Assembly (NCBI RefSeq): GCF_013366375.1
Contig: NZ_JABWMJ010000003.1
Span: forward strand, 434,001 to 498,000
Reading direction: 5' to 3'
DNA length: 64,000 nucleotides
Origin: Rhizobacter koreensis
GTDB lineage: Bacteria > Pseudomonadota > Gammaproteobacteria > Burkholderiales > Burkholderiaceae_C
The position numbers and the translations under genes are program-made. Shown here piece after piece: positions 41,760 through 50,881 of the stretch (position 1 is its first letter; every line of letters begins with the position of its first letter). The notes beneath the pieces are model-generated. The model made no database searches, had not been told where the DNA came from, and saw nothing but the letters and a program-made list of their open reading frames with translations.

Positions 41760-43628
41760 TCAGAACGCCACGCCGACGCTGAGATGCAGGCGCGCGCGCC
41801 GCACCGCTTCGCCGTATGCCAGGTCGAGGCGCAGCACGCCGACCGGGCTGCGGAAGTGCACGCCGACGCCGGTGCCGAACACCGGGCTCCAGTCGCCCCA
41901 GCGGTCAGCGGCGTTGCCGGCGTCGATGAAGACGGCGCCGAGCAGTTGCGGCAGGCTCGCCAAGATCGGGTGCTCGGCCTCGACGCTGCCGGTCAGCAGC
42001 ACTCGGCCGCCGACCACCGTGCCGTCGATCTCGTGGCCGAGGTCGCGATAGCCGTAGCCGCGCACCGAGTTGTCGCCGCCGGCGCGAAAGAGCAGGGTGT
42101 CGGGCACCGCGATGCGGTTGTTGACGAACACCTGGCCGGCCTCGAGGCGCCCGTTCAGGTACCACGAGCCGAACGGCTTGTAGGCGTTGATGCGGCCGTA
42201 GGTGCGCAGGAATGGGCCGCGCGCGTCTTCCTTGCCCGGGCGGCTGGCGCGCGTCTCGCTGCCGATGCCGTAGCCGAGCGCGCCCTGCAGCGAGATCACC
42301 GAGCCGCGCGTCGGCAGCAGCACGCTGTCGACGTCGCGACGCAGCCACTGGTAGTGCACCGCGGCGGCGTCGCTCGTCGTCGCCACCTCGTCGCTGCCGA
42401 CACGGCTGTGCGAAAGCTCGGCGAAGTAGACGCGCTCGTAGCGGCCGGTGTCCTTGGTCCGACCGACCCGCAGCGCGGCCGAGTTGCGCGTCTCGTCGTC
42501 GTTCTTGAGCTGCTCGAGGTTGATGCCGACCAGCGTGCTCGAGAGGTCGTTGCGCGGGTAGGAAGTGAAGTCGGTACCGATCGAGCGCAGCTCCGAGCCG
42601 AGCACCAGCGTGCTGTGCGCGATCCACGGCCAGCCGAACACCTTGCGGTCGTAGTGGTCGACCGAGAAGCGCGCACCGGTGTTGGCGCTGTAGCCGACGC
42701 CGAACGTCGCCTGGTGCTGCGGCAGCTCGCGCACGCGCACCGTCACCGGCGCGCCCTCGGGCGGCCCGTTCTCGACGTCGACCGTCACCGCAGCGCCCTG
42801 GAACAGCCCGACCTTGACGAGGCGCTCCTGGTAGTCGAGCACCGCCTTCTCGCTGTAGACGTCGCCGAGCGCGAACGGCGCGAGGCGGCGCACCACCGCC
42901 GGGTCGTAGCGCTCGGTGCCTTCGACGCGCACCGCGCCGAAGTGAAACAGCGGGCCGCCGTCGACGGTGAGGTCGAGCGTGGCGCTCGCCGCCTCGGCGT
43001 CGATGCGCGCCATGGTCTCGCGCCAGGTCGCGAGCGGGTAGCCGTCGCCGCGCAGCTCGCCGAGCGCAGCGGTCTTCGCGCTCGACCAGGCGGCCTGGCG
43101 AAACGGCTGGCCCGGGTCGAGCGTCCAGTTGCGGCGCATCCGCTCGATGCGGTCCTTCGAGCGGTCTTCGCGGGTCGGGGTGCGCGGGGCGATCGGCGTG
43201 GCGGACTGGATGGTCACGCTCTTGATCGTGGTGCGCCGGCCGGGCTCGACCTTCACCGTGACGCGCGCCTTGCCGTCGGCGTCGGCGCTCTGCGTCGCGC
43301 TGACGATCGCGTCGAAGTAGCCCTCGGTTTCGAGCAGCGACTTGGCCTGCGCCGGCGCGGCGGCGACCAGCCGCTCGAGCTCGGGGCCGCTGATCGCGTC
43401 GCTCTGGGGTGCCTTCTGAAAACGCGCGAGGTCGAGATATTCGGTGAGCAGCGTCTTCAGCGCCCCGGGCGCCTCGACGTCGAGCTCGTACAGCACCACC
43501 TGCGGCTCCTCGCTCGCCTCGGCTGCCGACTTTGCATCGTCGTCCTTGCCGAAGAACGGCAGGCTCGCGCAACCGCCGAGCAGCCCGGTGGCGAGCAGCA
43601 GTGCCGCCGCGCCGAGCGGCCCCCTCAT
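41760..43628 (-). CDS. tamA: Outer-membrane assembly protein TamA (Omp85 family)
   Basis: A 622-residue Omp85-superfamily barrel. The N-terminus MRGPLGAAALLLATGLLGGC has a lipoprotein-type signal with cysteine 20 in a possible lipobox. POTRA domains occupy about residues 45-280 (for example VTVKVEPGRRTTIKSVTI and HFGAVRVEGTERYDPAVVRR). The 16-strand barrel contains the family motif RAGGDNSVRGYGYRDLG and ends in LHLSVGVAF with terminal phenylalanine. It overlaps the upstream VWA-protein stop by ATGA and precedes tamB. The possible lipid anchor is unusual relative to E. coli TamA. Confidence 0.92.
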   Translation of the reverse strand: MRGPLGAAALLLATGLLGGCASLPFFGKDDDAKSAAEASEEPQVVLYELDVEAPGALKTLLTEYLDLARFQKAPQSDAISGPELERLVAAAPAQAKSLLETEGYFDAIVSATQSADADGKARVTVKVEPGRRTTIKSVTIQSATPIAPRTPTREDRSKDRIERMRRNWTLDPGQPFRQAAWSSAKTAALGELRGDGYPLATWRETMARIDAEAASATLDLTVDGGPLFHFGAVRVEGTERYDPAVVRRLAPFALGDVYSEKAVLDYQERLVKVGLFQGAAVTVDVENGPPEGAPVTVRVRELPQHQATFGVGYSANTGARFSVDHYDRKVFGWPWIAHSTLVLGSELRSIGTDFTSYPRNDLSSTLVGINLEQLKNDDETRNSAALRVGRTKDTGRYERVYFAELSHSRVGSDEVATTSDAAAVHYQWLRRDVDSVLLPTRGSVISLQGALGYGIGSETRASRPGKEDARGPFLRTYGRINAYKPFGSWYLNGRLEAGQVFVNNRIAVPDTLLFRAGGDNSVRGYGYRDLGHEIDGTVVGGRVLLTGSVEAEHPILASLPQLLGAVFIDAGNAADRWGDWSPVFGTGVGVHFRSPVGVLRLDLAYGEAVRRARLHLSVGVAF

Positions 43629-44815
43629 TTGCTGAGCAGGCGCATCGCCCCTTCGAGACCCGGCAGCGTGAGCGGGAACATGCGGTGGTTCATGAGCTGC
43701 TGGATCACCGCGATGCTCTGGCGATAGCCCCAGACGCCCTGCGGCTCCGGATTGATCCAGGCGAACTTCGGGAACGCGTGGGTCAGGCGTGCCAGCCATT
43801 CGGCGCCGGGTTCCTCGTTGTTGTATTCGACGCTGCCGCCCGGCTGCAGGATCTCGTAGGGGCTCATCGTCGCGTCGCCGACGAAGATCAGCTTGTAGTC
43901 CTTGTTGTACGTGCGGATCACGTCCATCGTCGGGAACTTCTCGGCGTAGCGGCGCCGGTTGTTCTTCCACATGAAGTCGTAGACGCAGTTGTGGAAGTAG
44001 AAGAACTCGAGGTGCTTGAACTCGCTCTTGGCGGCGCTGAACATCTCCTCGACGCGGTGGATGTGCTCGTCCATCGTGCCGCCGACATCCATCAGCAGCA
44101 GCACCTTCACGCGGTTGTGACGCTCCGGCACCATCTTGATGTCGAGCCAGCCGGCGTTCTTCGAGGTCGAGCGGATGGTGTCGTCGAGGTCGAGCTCTTC
44201 CTCGGCGCCTTCGCGCGCGAAGCGACGCAGGCGCCGCAGCGCCACCTTGATGTTGCGGGTGCCGAGCTCGACGTTGTCGTCGTAGTCCTTGAACTGGCGC
44301 TGGTCCCAGACCTTCACCGCGCTCCGGTTGCGGCCCTTGTCCTGGCCGATGCGGATGCCCTGCGGGTTGTAGCCGTAGGCACCGAACGGGCTGGTGCCGC
44401 CGGTGCCGATCATCTTGTTGCCGCCTTCGTGGCGCTCCTTCTGCTCCTCGAAACGCTTCTTGAGCGTCTCCATCAGCTCGTCCCAGCCCATCTTCTCGAT
44501 CGCCGCCTTCTCCTCGGGCGAGAGCTCGAGCTCGAACTTCTTCTGCAGCCACTCGAGCGGCACGTCCTGGGTGAAGTCGGTCAGCAGCTCGACGCCCTTG
44601 AAGTACGCCGCGAACGCGCGGTCGAACTTGTCGAACTGGGTCTCGTCCTTGACCAACGCCGTGCGCGCCAGGTAGTAGAAGCTGTCGACCGTCGGCGCGC
44701 CGCTCGCCTCGTCGTCGATCACGCCGGCCTTGATGGCCTCCAGCAGCGTCAGGTACTCCTTGACCGAAACCTTGAGCTTGGCGGCGCGCAGCGTGAAGAA
44801 GAAGTTGATCAGCAT
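43625..44815 (-). CDS. VWA-domain (CoxE-like) protein
   Basis: A 396-residue cytoplasmic protein of the kind encoded with MoxR AAA ATPases. The N-terminus (MLINFFFTLRAAKLKVSVKE) is typical, the centre is charged, and a von Willebrand A domain begins at VKVLLLMDVGGTMDEHIHRV, where the metal site D-x-S-x-S is altered to D-V-G-G-T. The C-terminal part has IFVGDATMSPYEIL. It overlaps tamA by 4 bases. The partner ATPase is probably the MoxR gene at 47592-48434, 3 kb away on the same strand, although three genes intervene. The complexes activate or assemble target enzymes; the target here is unknown. Confidence 0.85.
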   Translation of the reverse strand: MLINFFFTLRAAKLKVSVKEYLTLLEAIKAGVIDDEASGAPTVDSFYYLARTALVKDETQFDKFDRAFAAYFKGVELLTDFTQDVPLEWLQKKFELELSPEEKAAIEKMGWDELMETLKKRFEEQKERHEGGNKMIGTGGTSPFGAYGYNPQGIRIGQDKGRNRSAVKVWDQRQFKDYDDNVELGTRNIKVALRRLRRFAREGAEEELDLDDTIRSTSKNAGWLDIKMVPERHNRVKVLLLMDVGGTMDEHIHRVEEMFSAAKSEFKHLEFFYFHNCVYDFMWKNNRRRYAEKFPTMDVIRTYNKDYKLIFVGDATMSPYEILQPGGSVEYNNEEPGAEWLARLTHAFPKFAWINPEPQGVWGYRQSIAVIQQLMNHRMFPLTLPGLEGAMRLLSK

Positions 44816-44915
44816 GGGGCGGGTCCGGCCGGCGGGTGGTCGAGGATAGCCCGCATGCCAAGCCGCACGGCAGCCTGGGGGGATCGCGCCGCGAGCGGCG
44901 CACCGCAGCCGACGC

Positions 44916-46259
44916 TCAAAGGCCGGACGGGAAGGTCTCGGGCGCCTCCGGCGGTGCGGGCGCGGCGACGACGCCGAGCGGACGCAGCGCCTCGGTGGTG
45001 TCGATGTGCACCACGGCGTCGAACTGGCGCGCCAGCGAGGCGTCGAAGTAGTGGCTCCAGCGTTCGGTGTCAGGACGGTAGATCACGCCGATCGCGCGTT
45101 CGAGGCGTTCTTCGGCAAGCGCGCGGCGCAGCTCGGGCGCCGCGTTGCGCAGCCCGAGCAGGAAGCGCTCGCCGCCGCTGTCGTGCAGCACGCGCTCGAT
45201 GCTGTCGGGGCGCGACGGCAGCACGCGCTTGGTTTGGCTCGGCTCGTCCCAGTCGTGCGCCGCGGTCACCGTGCCGGTGTGGGTCGTGAAGCCGAGCAGG
45301 AAGGTTTCGCCGGGCGCGGTGAAGCCCTCGCGTGCGAGCTGCCCGAGGTTGAGCTGGCCGTGGCGTGCCGAGTCGGTGGCGCGCGCGTCGCCGACGTGCG
45401 AGTTGTGCGCCCACACGACGATGCGCGCCGGCCGGCCGCGGCGCCGCTCGATGTGGTCGGCGAGCAGTTGAAGCGTCTCGCCCATGTGGCGGTCGCGCAC
45501 GTTCCACGAGTCGGTGCGGCCACCGAACATGGTGCGGTAGTAGACCTCGGCGTTGTGGACCACGCGCGCGTTCTGCTGGGCGTAGAACAGCTCGTCGCTC
45601 GCCGCGCCGCCGTCGCGACGGAGCTTTCCGGCGCCGGCTCGGCAGAGCTCGGCGAGCTGCAGCAGCACGCCGCGCTCGCAGCCCGGGCGCATGCCGAAGC
45701 TCACCGCGTGCCCGTAGGCCTGCGGGTCGTCGGCCAGGTCGTCGAAGCAGGCGTAGCGGGCGCGCGCGCGGCGCGCCGCTTCCGGGTCCTCCCGATCGAG
45801 GTAGCGCACCACGGCGTCCATCGACTCGCGCAGGCTGTAGAGATCGAGCCCGAAAAAGCCGACGCGCTCGTCGGCCTGCCGGCTCGCGTTGTGCGCGCGC
45901 AGCCCTTCGAGCCAGCGCACGACCTCGGTGTTGCGCCACATCCAGCGCGGAAAGCGCTCGAAGTCGCCGAGCGCTTGTTCGGCCGTGCCGTCGGAGCCGG
46001 CGCCCTGCGCATAGCGGCTCGCGCGCAGCGCCGCCGGCCAGTCGGCCTCGGCCGCGACGGCGTCGAAGCCCTTCCGTTCGATCAGGCGGCGCGTCACCTC
46101 GGCGCGCACCCGGTAGAACTCGCGCGTGCCGTGGGTCGACTCGCCGAGCAGGACGATGCGCGAGTCGCCGATCGCCTCGACGATGGCGTCGACGTCGCCG
46201 AGGTCGTCGAGCGGCACGGCGTGGCGCCCGATCGCGGCGCTGAGGTCGGCCGGTTTCAT
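44916..46259 (-). CDS. Erythromycin esterase-family protein
   Basis: A 447-residue cytoplasmic protein of the EreA/EreB-like superfamily. The family motifs are IVLLGESTHGTREFYRVRA near residue 34, AVAAEADWPAALRASRYA, IVVWAHNSHVGDARATDS with the conserved histidine, and a late VIYRPDTERWSHYFDA. Clinical Ere enzymes open the macrolide ring, but most chromosomal relatives have unknown substrates and are not resistance genes by default. The ATG at 46259 is the natural start. It stands alone between the VWA protein and the divergent HiPIP gene. Confidence 0.85.
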   Translation of the reverse strand: MKPADLSAAIGRHAVPLDDLGDVDAIVEAIGDSRIVLLGESTHGTREFYRVRAEVTRRLIERKGFDAVAAEADWPAALRASRYAQGAGSDGTAEQALGDFERFPRWMWRNTEVVRWLEGLRAHNASRQADERVGFFGLDLYSLRESMDAVVRYLDREDPEAARRARARYACFDDLADDPQAYGHAVSFGMRPGCERGVLLQLAELCRAGAGKLRRDGGAASDELFYAQQNARVVHNAEVYYRTMFGGRTDSWNVRDRHMGETLQLLADHIERRRGRPARIVVWAHNSHVGDARATDSARHGQLNLGQLAREGFTAPGETFLLGFTTHTGTVTAAHDWDEPSQTKRVLPSRPDSIERVLHDSGGERFLLGLRNAAPELRRALAEERLERAIGVIYRPDTERWSHYFDASLARQFDAVVHIDTTEALRPLGVVAAPAPPEAPETFPSGL

Positions 46260-46445
46260 GCGGGAAGCGCGGCAAGCCGCGTGCCAAAAGCAGCGGCGGC
46301 AGGGATGCGGCTGTCCGTCGATGCGGGGTGGCGGTCACGCGGGTTGCGCGAGCGTCCGCCTCGGGAGCGGTGGCGAGGGCCGAAACGCGCACGGCGGGCA
46401 TGCCGGATGCCGCTCGCGCTGCCTCACTTCCACCCCGAGACTCCG

Positions 46446-46760
46446 ATGACGAACCGACGCATCTTCCTCACGTGGCTGCCCGCTGCCGGTGCGGCGCTCG
46501 CTGCCGCCAACGCGACAGCCCAGACCCCTGCGCCGATGGTCGACGAGAAGGAGCCGCAGGCCGTCGCGCTCGGCTACGTGCACGACGCCAAGCGCGTCGA
46601 CAAGGCCAAGTTCCCGAAGTACGCGCCGCCGCAGCGCTGCGCGATCTGCCAGTTCTACCAAGGCGCGGCGACGCTGCCGACGGCGCCGTGCACGCTCTTC
46701 GCCGGCAAGCGCGTCGCCGGTCCCGGCTGGTGCAGCGCCTACGTGCCGAAGGCCGCCTGA
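46446..46760 (+). CDS. High-potential iron-sulfur protein (HiPIP)
   Basis: A 104-residue periplasmic electron carrier holding one [4Fe-4S] cluster. Cysteines C65, C68, C82 and C96 occur as RCAICQFYQG, PCTLFAGKRV and GWCSAYVPKA, the HiPIP pattern. A twin-arginine signal (TNRRIFLTWLPAAG) directs export of the folded protein. HiPIPs donate electrons to oxidases or photosynthetic reaction centres and are common in Burkholderiales. ATG 46446 is chosen because it begins the signal peptide; the open frame upstream is a shadow. Confidence 0.92.
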   Translation: MTNRRIFLTWLPAAGAALAAANATAQTPAPMVDEKEPQAVALGYVHDAKRVDKAKFPKYAPPQRCAICQFYQGAATLPTAPCTLFAGKRVAGPGWCSAYVPKAA

Positions 46761-46785
46761 GGTCGCGACGCCGCGCCGCGCGCGA

Positions 46786-47379
46786 TCAGCGCGGCCTGTC
46801 GAGCTGCCAGCGCAGTTGCGCCTTGACCTCCGGCCACTCGCCGGCGGCGAGGCTGTACATGACGGTGTCGCGCACCGTGCCGTCGCGGCGCAGCGCGTGG
46901 TGGCGCAGCACGCCGTCGCGGCGCGCACCCAGCCGCTCGATCGCGCGCTGGCTCGCGAAGTTGAAGTTGTCGGTGCGCCAGCCGACCAGCCGGGCGCCGA
47001 GCGTCTCGAACGCGTGCGTCATCAGCAGCAGCTTGGCGCTGGTGTTCACGTGGGTGCGCTGGCGACTCTTCGCGTACCACGTGTAGCCGATCTCGAGGCG
47101 CTCGACGGCGGGCACGATGTCGTGGAAGCTGGTCGAACCGATCACCTCGCCGGTCGCGGCGTCGATCACCGCGAACGCGAGCCGATGGCCCTCGGCGAAG
47201 CCCTGCAGTGCGCGCTCGACGTAGCCCCGCGTGTCGTCGGGCTCCGGAACGCTGGTGACGCGGATCGTCCACAGCTCGCCGTCGGCCGCGGCACGCTTGA
47301 GACCGTCGACGTGTTGGAGGGTCAGCGGCTCGAGTCGAACGCGCTCGCATCCCAGCGTGACGGGTTCTACAGGCAACAT
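46786..47379 (-). CDS. GNAT-family N-acetyltransferase (RimJ/RimL-like)
   Basis: A 197-residue acetyltransferase. The pattern VRLEPLTLQHVDGLKRAAAD, then EVIGSTSFHDI, LEIGYTWYAKSRQRTHVNTS with the acetyl-CoA-binding turn, and NFASQRAIERLGARRDGVLR matches the RimJ/RimL subgroup, which acetylates N-termini of ribosomal proteins or small amines. Substrate unknown. It converges with the HiPIP gene, 25 bases apart. No signal peptide. Confidence 0.85.
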   Translation of the reverse strand: MLPVEPVTLGCERVRLEPLTLQHVDGLKRAAADGELWTIRVTSVPEPDDTRGYVERALQGFAEGHRLAFAVIDAATGEVIGSTSFHDIVPAVERLEIGYTWYAKSRQRTHVNTSAKLLLMTHAFETLGARLVGWRTDNFNFASQRAIERLGARRDGVLRHHALRRDGTVRDTVMYSLAAGEWPEVKAQLRWQLDRPR

Positions 47380-47591
47380 GCCTCGAAGCGTGGAGATGCC
47401 GTCGCGAGCGGGCCGAGGTCGCGGCGAAAAGCGCAGCCGGACAGGCGTACGGCGAGCATCGCAGGCGCGAGATCGACCCGCGCAGCAGGCAGATCCACTT
47501 CTCTGACGAGTTGTGGTTCCGGCCGGCGCTGCGCGCCTTCACATGGCGTTGCCATGCGAGCCTCCACCGCAACCGATGAACGCTGTCGCGT

Positions 47592-48434
47592 TCATCGGTT
47601 GTGACGCTGCATGAAGACGAGCTTCTCGAACAGCGACACGTCCTGCTCGTTCTTCAGCAGCGCCCCGACCAGCGGGGGCACCGCCACCTTCTCGTCCTTG
47701 CTCTGCAGCGCCTCGAGCGGAATGTCCTCGGCGACCAGGAGCTTCAGCCAGTCGAGCAATTCCGACGTGCTCGGCTTCTTCTTGAGGCCCGGCAGGTTGC
47801 GCACGTCGTAGAAGTTCTTCAGCGCCGCCGCGAGCAGGCCCTTCTTGAGATCGGGAAAGTGCACGTCGACGATGCGCTGCATCGTCTCGGCATCGGGGAA
47901 CTTGATGTAGTGGAAGAAGCAGCGGCGCAGGAACGCGTCCGGGAGCTCCTTCTCGTTGTTCGAGGTGATGAAGACCAGCGGCCGGTGCCTGGCCTTGACG
48001 AGCTCGCGCGTCTCGTAGACGTAGAACTCCATGCGGTCGATCTCGCGCAGGAGGTCGTTCGGGAACTCGATGTCCGCCTTGTCGATCTCGTCGATCAGCA
48101 GCACGACGGGCTGGTCGGCGCTGAAGGCTTGCCACAGCACACCCTTGACGATGTAGTTGTGGATGTCCTTGACGCGCTCGTCGCCGAGCTGGCTGTCGCG
48201 CAGCCGGCTGACGGCGTCGTACTCGTACAGGCCCTGCTGTGCCTTGGTCGTCGACTTGATGTGCCACTGCAGGAGCGGCATGCCGAGCGCGCCGGCGACT
48301 TCCTCGGCCAGCATCGTCTTGCCGGTGCCGGGCTCGCCCTTGATCAGAAGCGGCCGCTTGAGCGTGGCGGCGGCGTTCACCGCGAGCATCAGGTCGGGCG
48401 TCGCGACGTAGTTTTCGGAGCCTTGGAACTTCAT
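47592..48434 (-). CDS. MoxR-family AAA+ ATPase
   Basis: A 280-residue AAA+ chaperone-type ATPase with Walker A GEPGTGKT (33-40), Walker B VVLLIDEIDKAD, sensor 1 VFITSNNEKE, and the arginine finger region PDAFLRRCFFHYIKFPD. Such proteins work with a VWA-domain partner to insert cofactors or mature enzymes. The likely partner is the CoxE-like protein at 43625-44815. ATG 48434 is the family start (MKFQGSENYVATPDL). It is divergent from the cytochrome c4-like gene. Confidence 0.9.
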   Translation of the reverse strand: MKFQGSENYVATPDLMLAVNAAATLKRPLLIKGEPGTGKTMLAEEVAGALGMPLLQWHIKSTTKAQQGLYEYDAVSRLRDSQLGDERVKDIHNYIVKGVLWQAFSADQPVVLLIDEIDKADIEFPNDLLREIDRMEFYVYETRELVKARHRPLVFITSNNEKELPDAFLRRCFFHYIKFPDAETMQRIVDVHFPDLKKGLLAAALKNFYDVRNLPGLKKKPSTSELLDWLKLLVAEDIPLEALQSKDEKVAVPPLVGALLKNEQDVSLFEKLVFMQRHNR

Positions 48435-48513
48435 GGGCGCCCTGCGGGAAGAGGGCGGCCAGTATAGGGCCCGCCCCTATAATCGCCGGTTGCATCCGCT
48501 CATTCGCGTCACC

Positions 48514-49197
48514 ATGAAAACGCTGGTCTCCTTCTCGCTCGCCGCGCTGGTCGCCACCGGCATCGCGTCGACTGCAACCGCGCAGCAGCCTCCGGTTCAG
48601 CAGCCGAACGTCTCGCCGACGACGGTTCCGGTCAGCACTCAGATCGCGATGTGCACCGGCTGCCACAACATCCCCGGCTACCAGGCGAGCTTTCCCGAGG
48701 TCCACAAGGTTCCGATGATCGCCGGCCAGAGCGCCAAGTACATCGCCAACTCGCTGATGGCGTATCGCAAGGGCGAGCGCAAGCACCCGACGATGCGCTC
48801 GGTCGCGGTGACCATGAGCGACGCCGACATCAACGCGGTCGCCGACTATTACTCCAAGCTCGGCCAGGCCGAGCCGGCGCCGGCCAAGCCCGAGCACACG
48901 CCGCCTGCCAACGTGGCAGCCCTGCTGCAGAAGGCCAACTGCGCGTCGTGCCACGGCGAGAACTTCTCCAAGCCGATCGACCCGAGCTACCCCAAGCTCG
49001 CCGGCCAGTACGCCGACTACCTGTACGTTGCGCTCAAGTCGTACCAGATCGACAACAACCCGCACATCGGCCGCGGCAACGCGATCATGCAGGGCATGGC
49101 GCGCCCCTACACGCGTGCCGAGCTGCGCGTGCTGGCCAACTACCTGGCCTCGTTGCCGGGCGAGCTGCGCCTGATCGAGCAGTCGCGTTTCCGCTGA
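48514..49197 (+). CDS. Dihaem cytochrome c4-like protein
   Basis: A 227-residue periplasmic cytochrome with a Sec signal (VSFSLAALVATGIASTATAQ) and two haem-binding motifs, CTGCH (47-51) and CASCH (143-147), each in a similar c-type domain with downstream methionines (PTMRSVAVTMS and IMQGMARPY) as likely axial ligands. It carries electrons to terminal oxidases, possibly together with the HiPIP. The start at ATG 48514 gives the signal peptide directly. The downstream ABC binding-protein gene follows after 67 bases. Confidence 0.92.
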   Translation: MKTLVSFSLAALVATGIASTATAQQPPVQQPNVSPTTVPVSTQIAMCTGCHNIPGYQASFPEVHKVPMIAGQSAKYIANSLMAYRKGERKHPTMRSVAVTMSDADINAVADYYSKLGQAEPAPAKPEHTPPANVAALLQKANCASCHGENFSKPIDPSYPKLAGQYADYLYVALKSYQIDNNPHIGRGNAIMQGMARPYTRAELRVLANYLASLPGELRLIEQSRFR

Positions 49198-49264
49198 ACC
49201 TCACGCGGCCGTGCGGCCGCTGCCGGCCGCACTTGGCCGGCTCGCCCTGCCATCGGAGGTCCGG

Positions 49265-50836
49265 ATGAAACGTCTCGTCGTCGCCGCCGTGATCGGCACT
49301 CTGGGCTCGACCGTCGTGCACGCGCAGACCCTGCGCTGGGCGTCGCAGGGCGACCCGCAGACCATGGATCCGCACTCGCAGAACGAGTCGCTGACCAACC
49401 AGATGAACGGGCAGGTCTACGAGCGCCTGACCTCGCTCGACCGTCAGCTCAACATCGTGCCCGGCCTCGCGAGCGAGTGGCAGCAGGTCTCGCCGCTCGT
49501 GTGGCGCTTCAAGCTGCGCCCGAACGTCAAGTTCCATGACGGCTCGCCGTTCACGGCCGACGACGTCGTCTACTCGATCCAGCGCGCGCAGCAGAAGACC
49601 TCGCAGGTCAACAACTACGCGGTCGCGGTCGGCACCCCGAGGAAGGTCGACGACCTCACCGTCGAGTTCCAGCTCGCGGCGCCGAACCCGATCTTCCTGC
49701 AGCATCTCAACGGGCTGTGGATGATGAGCAGGAGCTGGAGCGAGAAGAACAAGGTCACGCGCCCGCTCGACTTCGCCGCCAAGGAAGAGAGCTTCGCGTC
49801 GCTGCACGCGAACGGCACCGGTCCCTACATGCTGGCGAGCCGTGCGCCCGGCATCCGCACCACCTACAGGCGCAACCCGGCGTACTGGGGCCGCATCGAA
49901 GGCAACGTGCAGGAGATCGTGTTCACGCCGATCGCCAACGATGCGACGCGTCTGGCGGCACTGGTCTCGGGCGAGGTCGACTTCGTGCTCGATCCATCGC
50001 CGCGCGACGTGCCGCGCCTCAAGAACACGCCGGGCGTGAAGGTGATCGAGGGGCCCGAGAACCGCATTGTCTTCATCGGCATGGACCAGGGCCGCGACGA
50101 GCTGCTCTACAGCAACGTCAAGGGCAAGAACCCCTTCAAGGACGTGCGGGTGCGGCGCGCCCTGTATCAGGCGATCGACATCGAGACCATCCGCAGCCGG
50201 CTGATGAATGGTCAGAGCTTTCCCACCGGCGGCATGACCCCGTCGCCCAAGGGCGCCTACAACGACCCGGAGCTCGAGCGACGGCTGCCGTACGACCTGG
50301 CGGAAGCGCGCAAGCTGATGCAGGAGGCCGGCTACCCCGACGGCTTCGAGGTGCAGCTCGACTGCCCCAACAACCGCTACATCAACGACGACGCGATCTG
50401 CGTCGCGCTCGCCAGCATGTGGGCGCAGCTCAAGGTGAAGGTGAAGGTGCTCGCGCAGCCGCGCGTCACCTACTTCCCGAAGATGCAGAAGTACGACCTC
50501 AGCATGTACATGCTGGGTTGGGGCGGCGACGTCACCGACGCCGAGACCACGCTCACGCCGGTGATGCGCAACCCCGGCGAGAACGGCATCGGCTCGTGGA
50601 ACTGGGGCCGCTCGCGCAATGACAAGTTCGACGCGCTCGCCGCGCAGTCGAGCGTCGAGGCGGATCCGAAGAAGCGAGAGCTGCTGGTGAAGTCGGCGCT
50701 GCGCGAGTGGAAGGAGCAGGTCCACACGATCCCGCTGCACCGTCAGGTAATTCCGTGGGCCGCGCGCTCGAACGTCAACGTCGTGCACCGGGCCGACAAC
50801 TGGCTCGAGGTGCAGTGGGTGACGGTCGGGAAGTAG
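49265..50836 (+). CDS. ABC transporter substrate-binding protein, peptide/opine family 5
   Basis: A 523-residue periplasmic solute-binding protein. The signal peptide is VVAAVIGTLGSTVVHAQ, followed by the family opening LRWASQGDPQTMDPHSQNES and the SBP_bac_5 motif WRFKLRPNVKFHDGSPFTAD plus DVVYSIQRA. GGAGGT precedes ATG 49265. Relatives bind oligopeptides, nickel or other small molecules. No permease or ATPase genes follow; the next genes are flagellar on the opposite strand, so its transporter partners must lie elsewhere. Confidence 0.92.
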   Translation: MKRLVVAAVIGTLGSTVVHAQTLRWASQGDPQTMDPHSQNESLTNQMNGQVYERLTSLDRQLNIVPGLASEWQQVSPLVWRFKLRPNVKFHDGSPFTADDVVYSIQRAQQKTSQVNNYAVAVGTPRKVDDLTVEFQLAAPNPIFLQHLNGLWMMSRSWSEKNKVTRPLDFAAKEESFASLHANGTGPYMLASRAPGIRTTYRRNPAYWGRIEGNVQEIVFTPIANDATRLAALVSGEVDFVLDPSPRDVPRLKNTPGVKVIEGPENRIVFIGMDQGRDELLYSNVKGKNPFKDVRVRRALYQAIDIETIRSRLMNGQSFPTGGMTPSPKGAYNDPELERRLPYDLAEARKLMQEAGYPDGFEVQLDCPNNRYINDDAICVALASMWAQLKVKVKVLAQPRVTYFPKMQKYDLSMYMLGWGGDVTDAETTLTPVMRNPGENGIGSWNWGRSRNDKFDALAAQSSVEADPKKRELLVKSALREWKEQVHTIPLHRQVIPWAARSNVNVVHRADNWLEVQWVTVGK

Positions 50837-50858
50837 GCGGGCGCTGAGGGCCGGCGCG

Positions 50859-50874
50859 GGCAGCCGCAGCTGCC
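50859..50874. terminator. Hairpin between convergent ABC binding-protein and fliR genes
   Basis: GGCAGC-CGCA-GCTGCC can form a perfect 6-bp stem between the two stop codons. There is no clear T-tract on either strand, so it is a weak candidate for a bidirectional terminator. Confidence 0.35.
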
Positions 50875-50881
50875 GTCGCGG

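Noticed and set aside
44916..46259. Macrolide resistance gene
   Set aside because: Family membership alone does not show macrolide activity; most chromosomal members have other or unknown roles, and no mobile context is present here.
47420..47575. Short plus-strand coding-like stretch between the acetyltransferase and MoxR genes
   Set aside because: The readable peptide (RQIHFSDELWFRPALRAFTW) has no start codon in frame with a ribosome-binding site and no family that I recognise.
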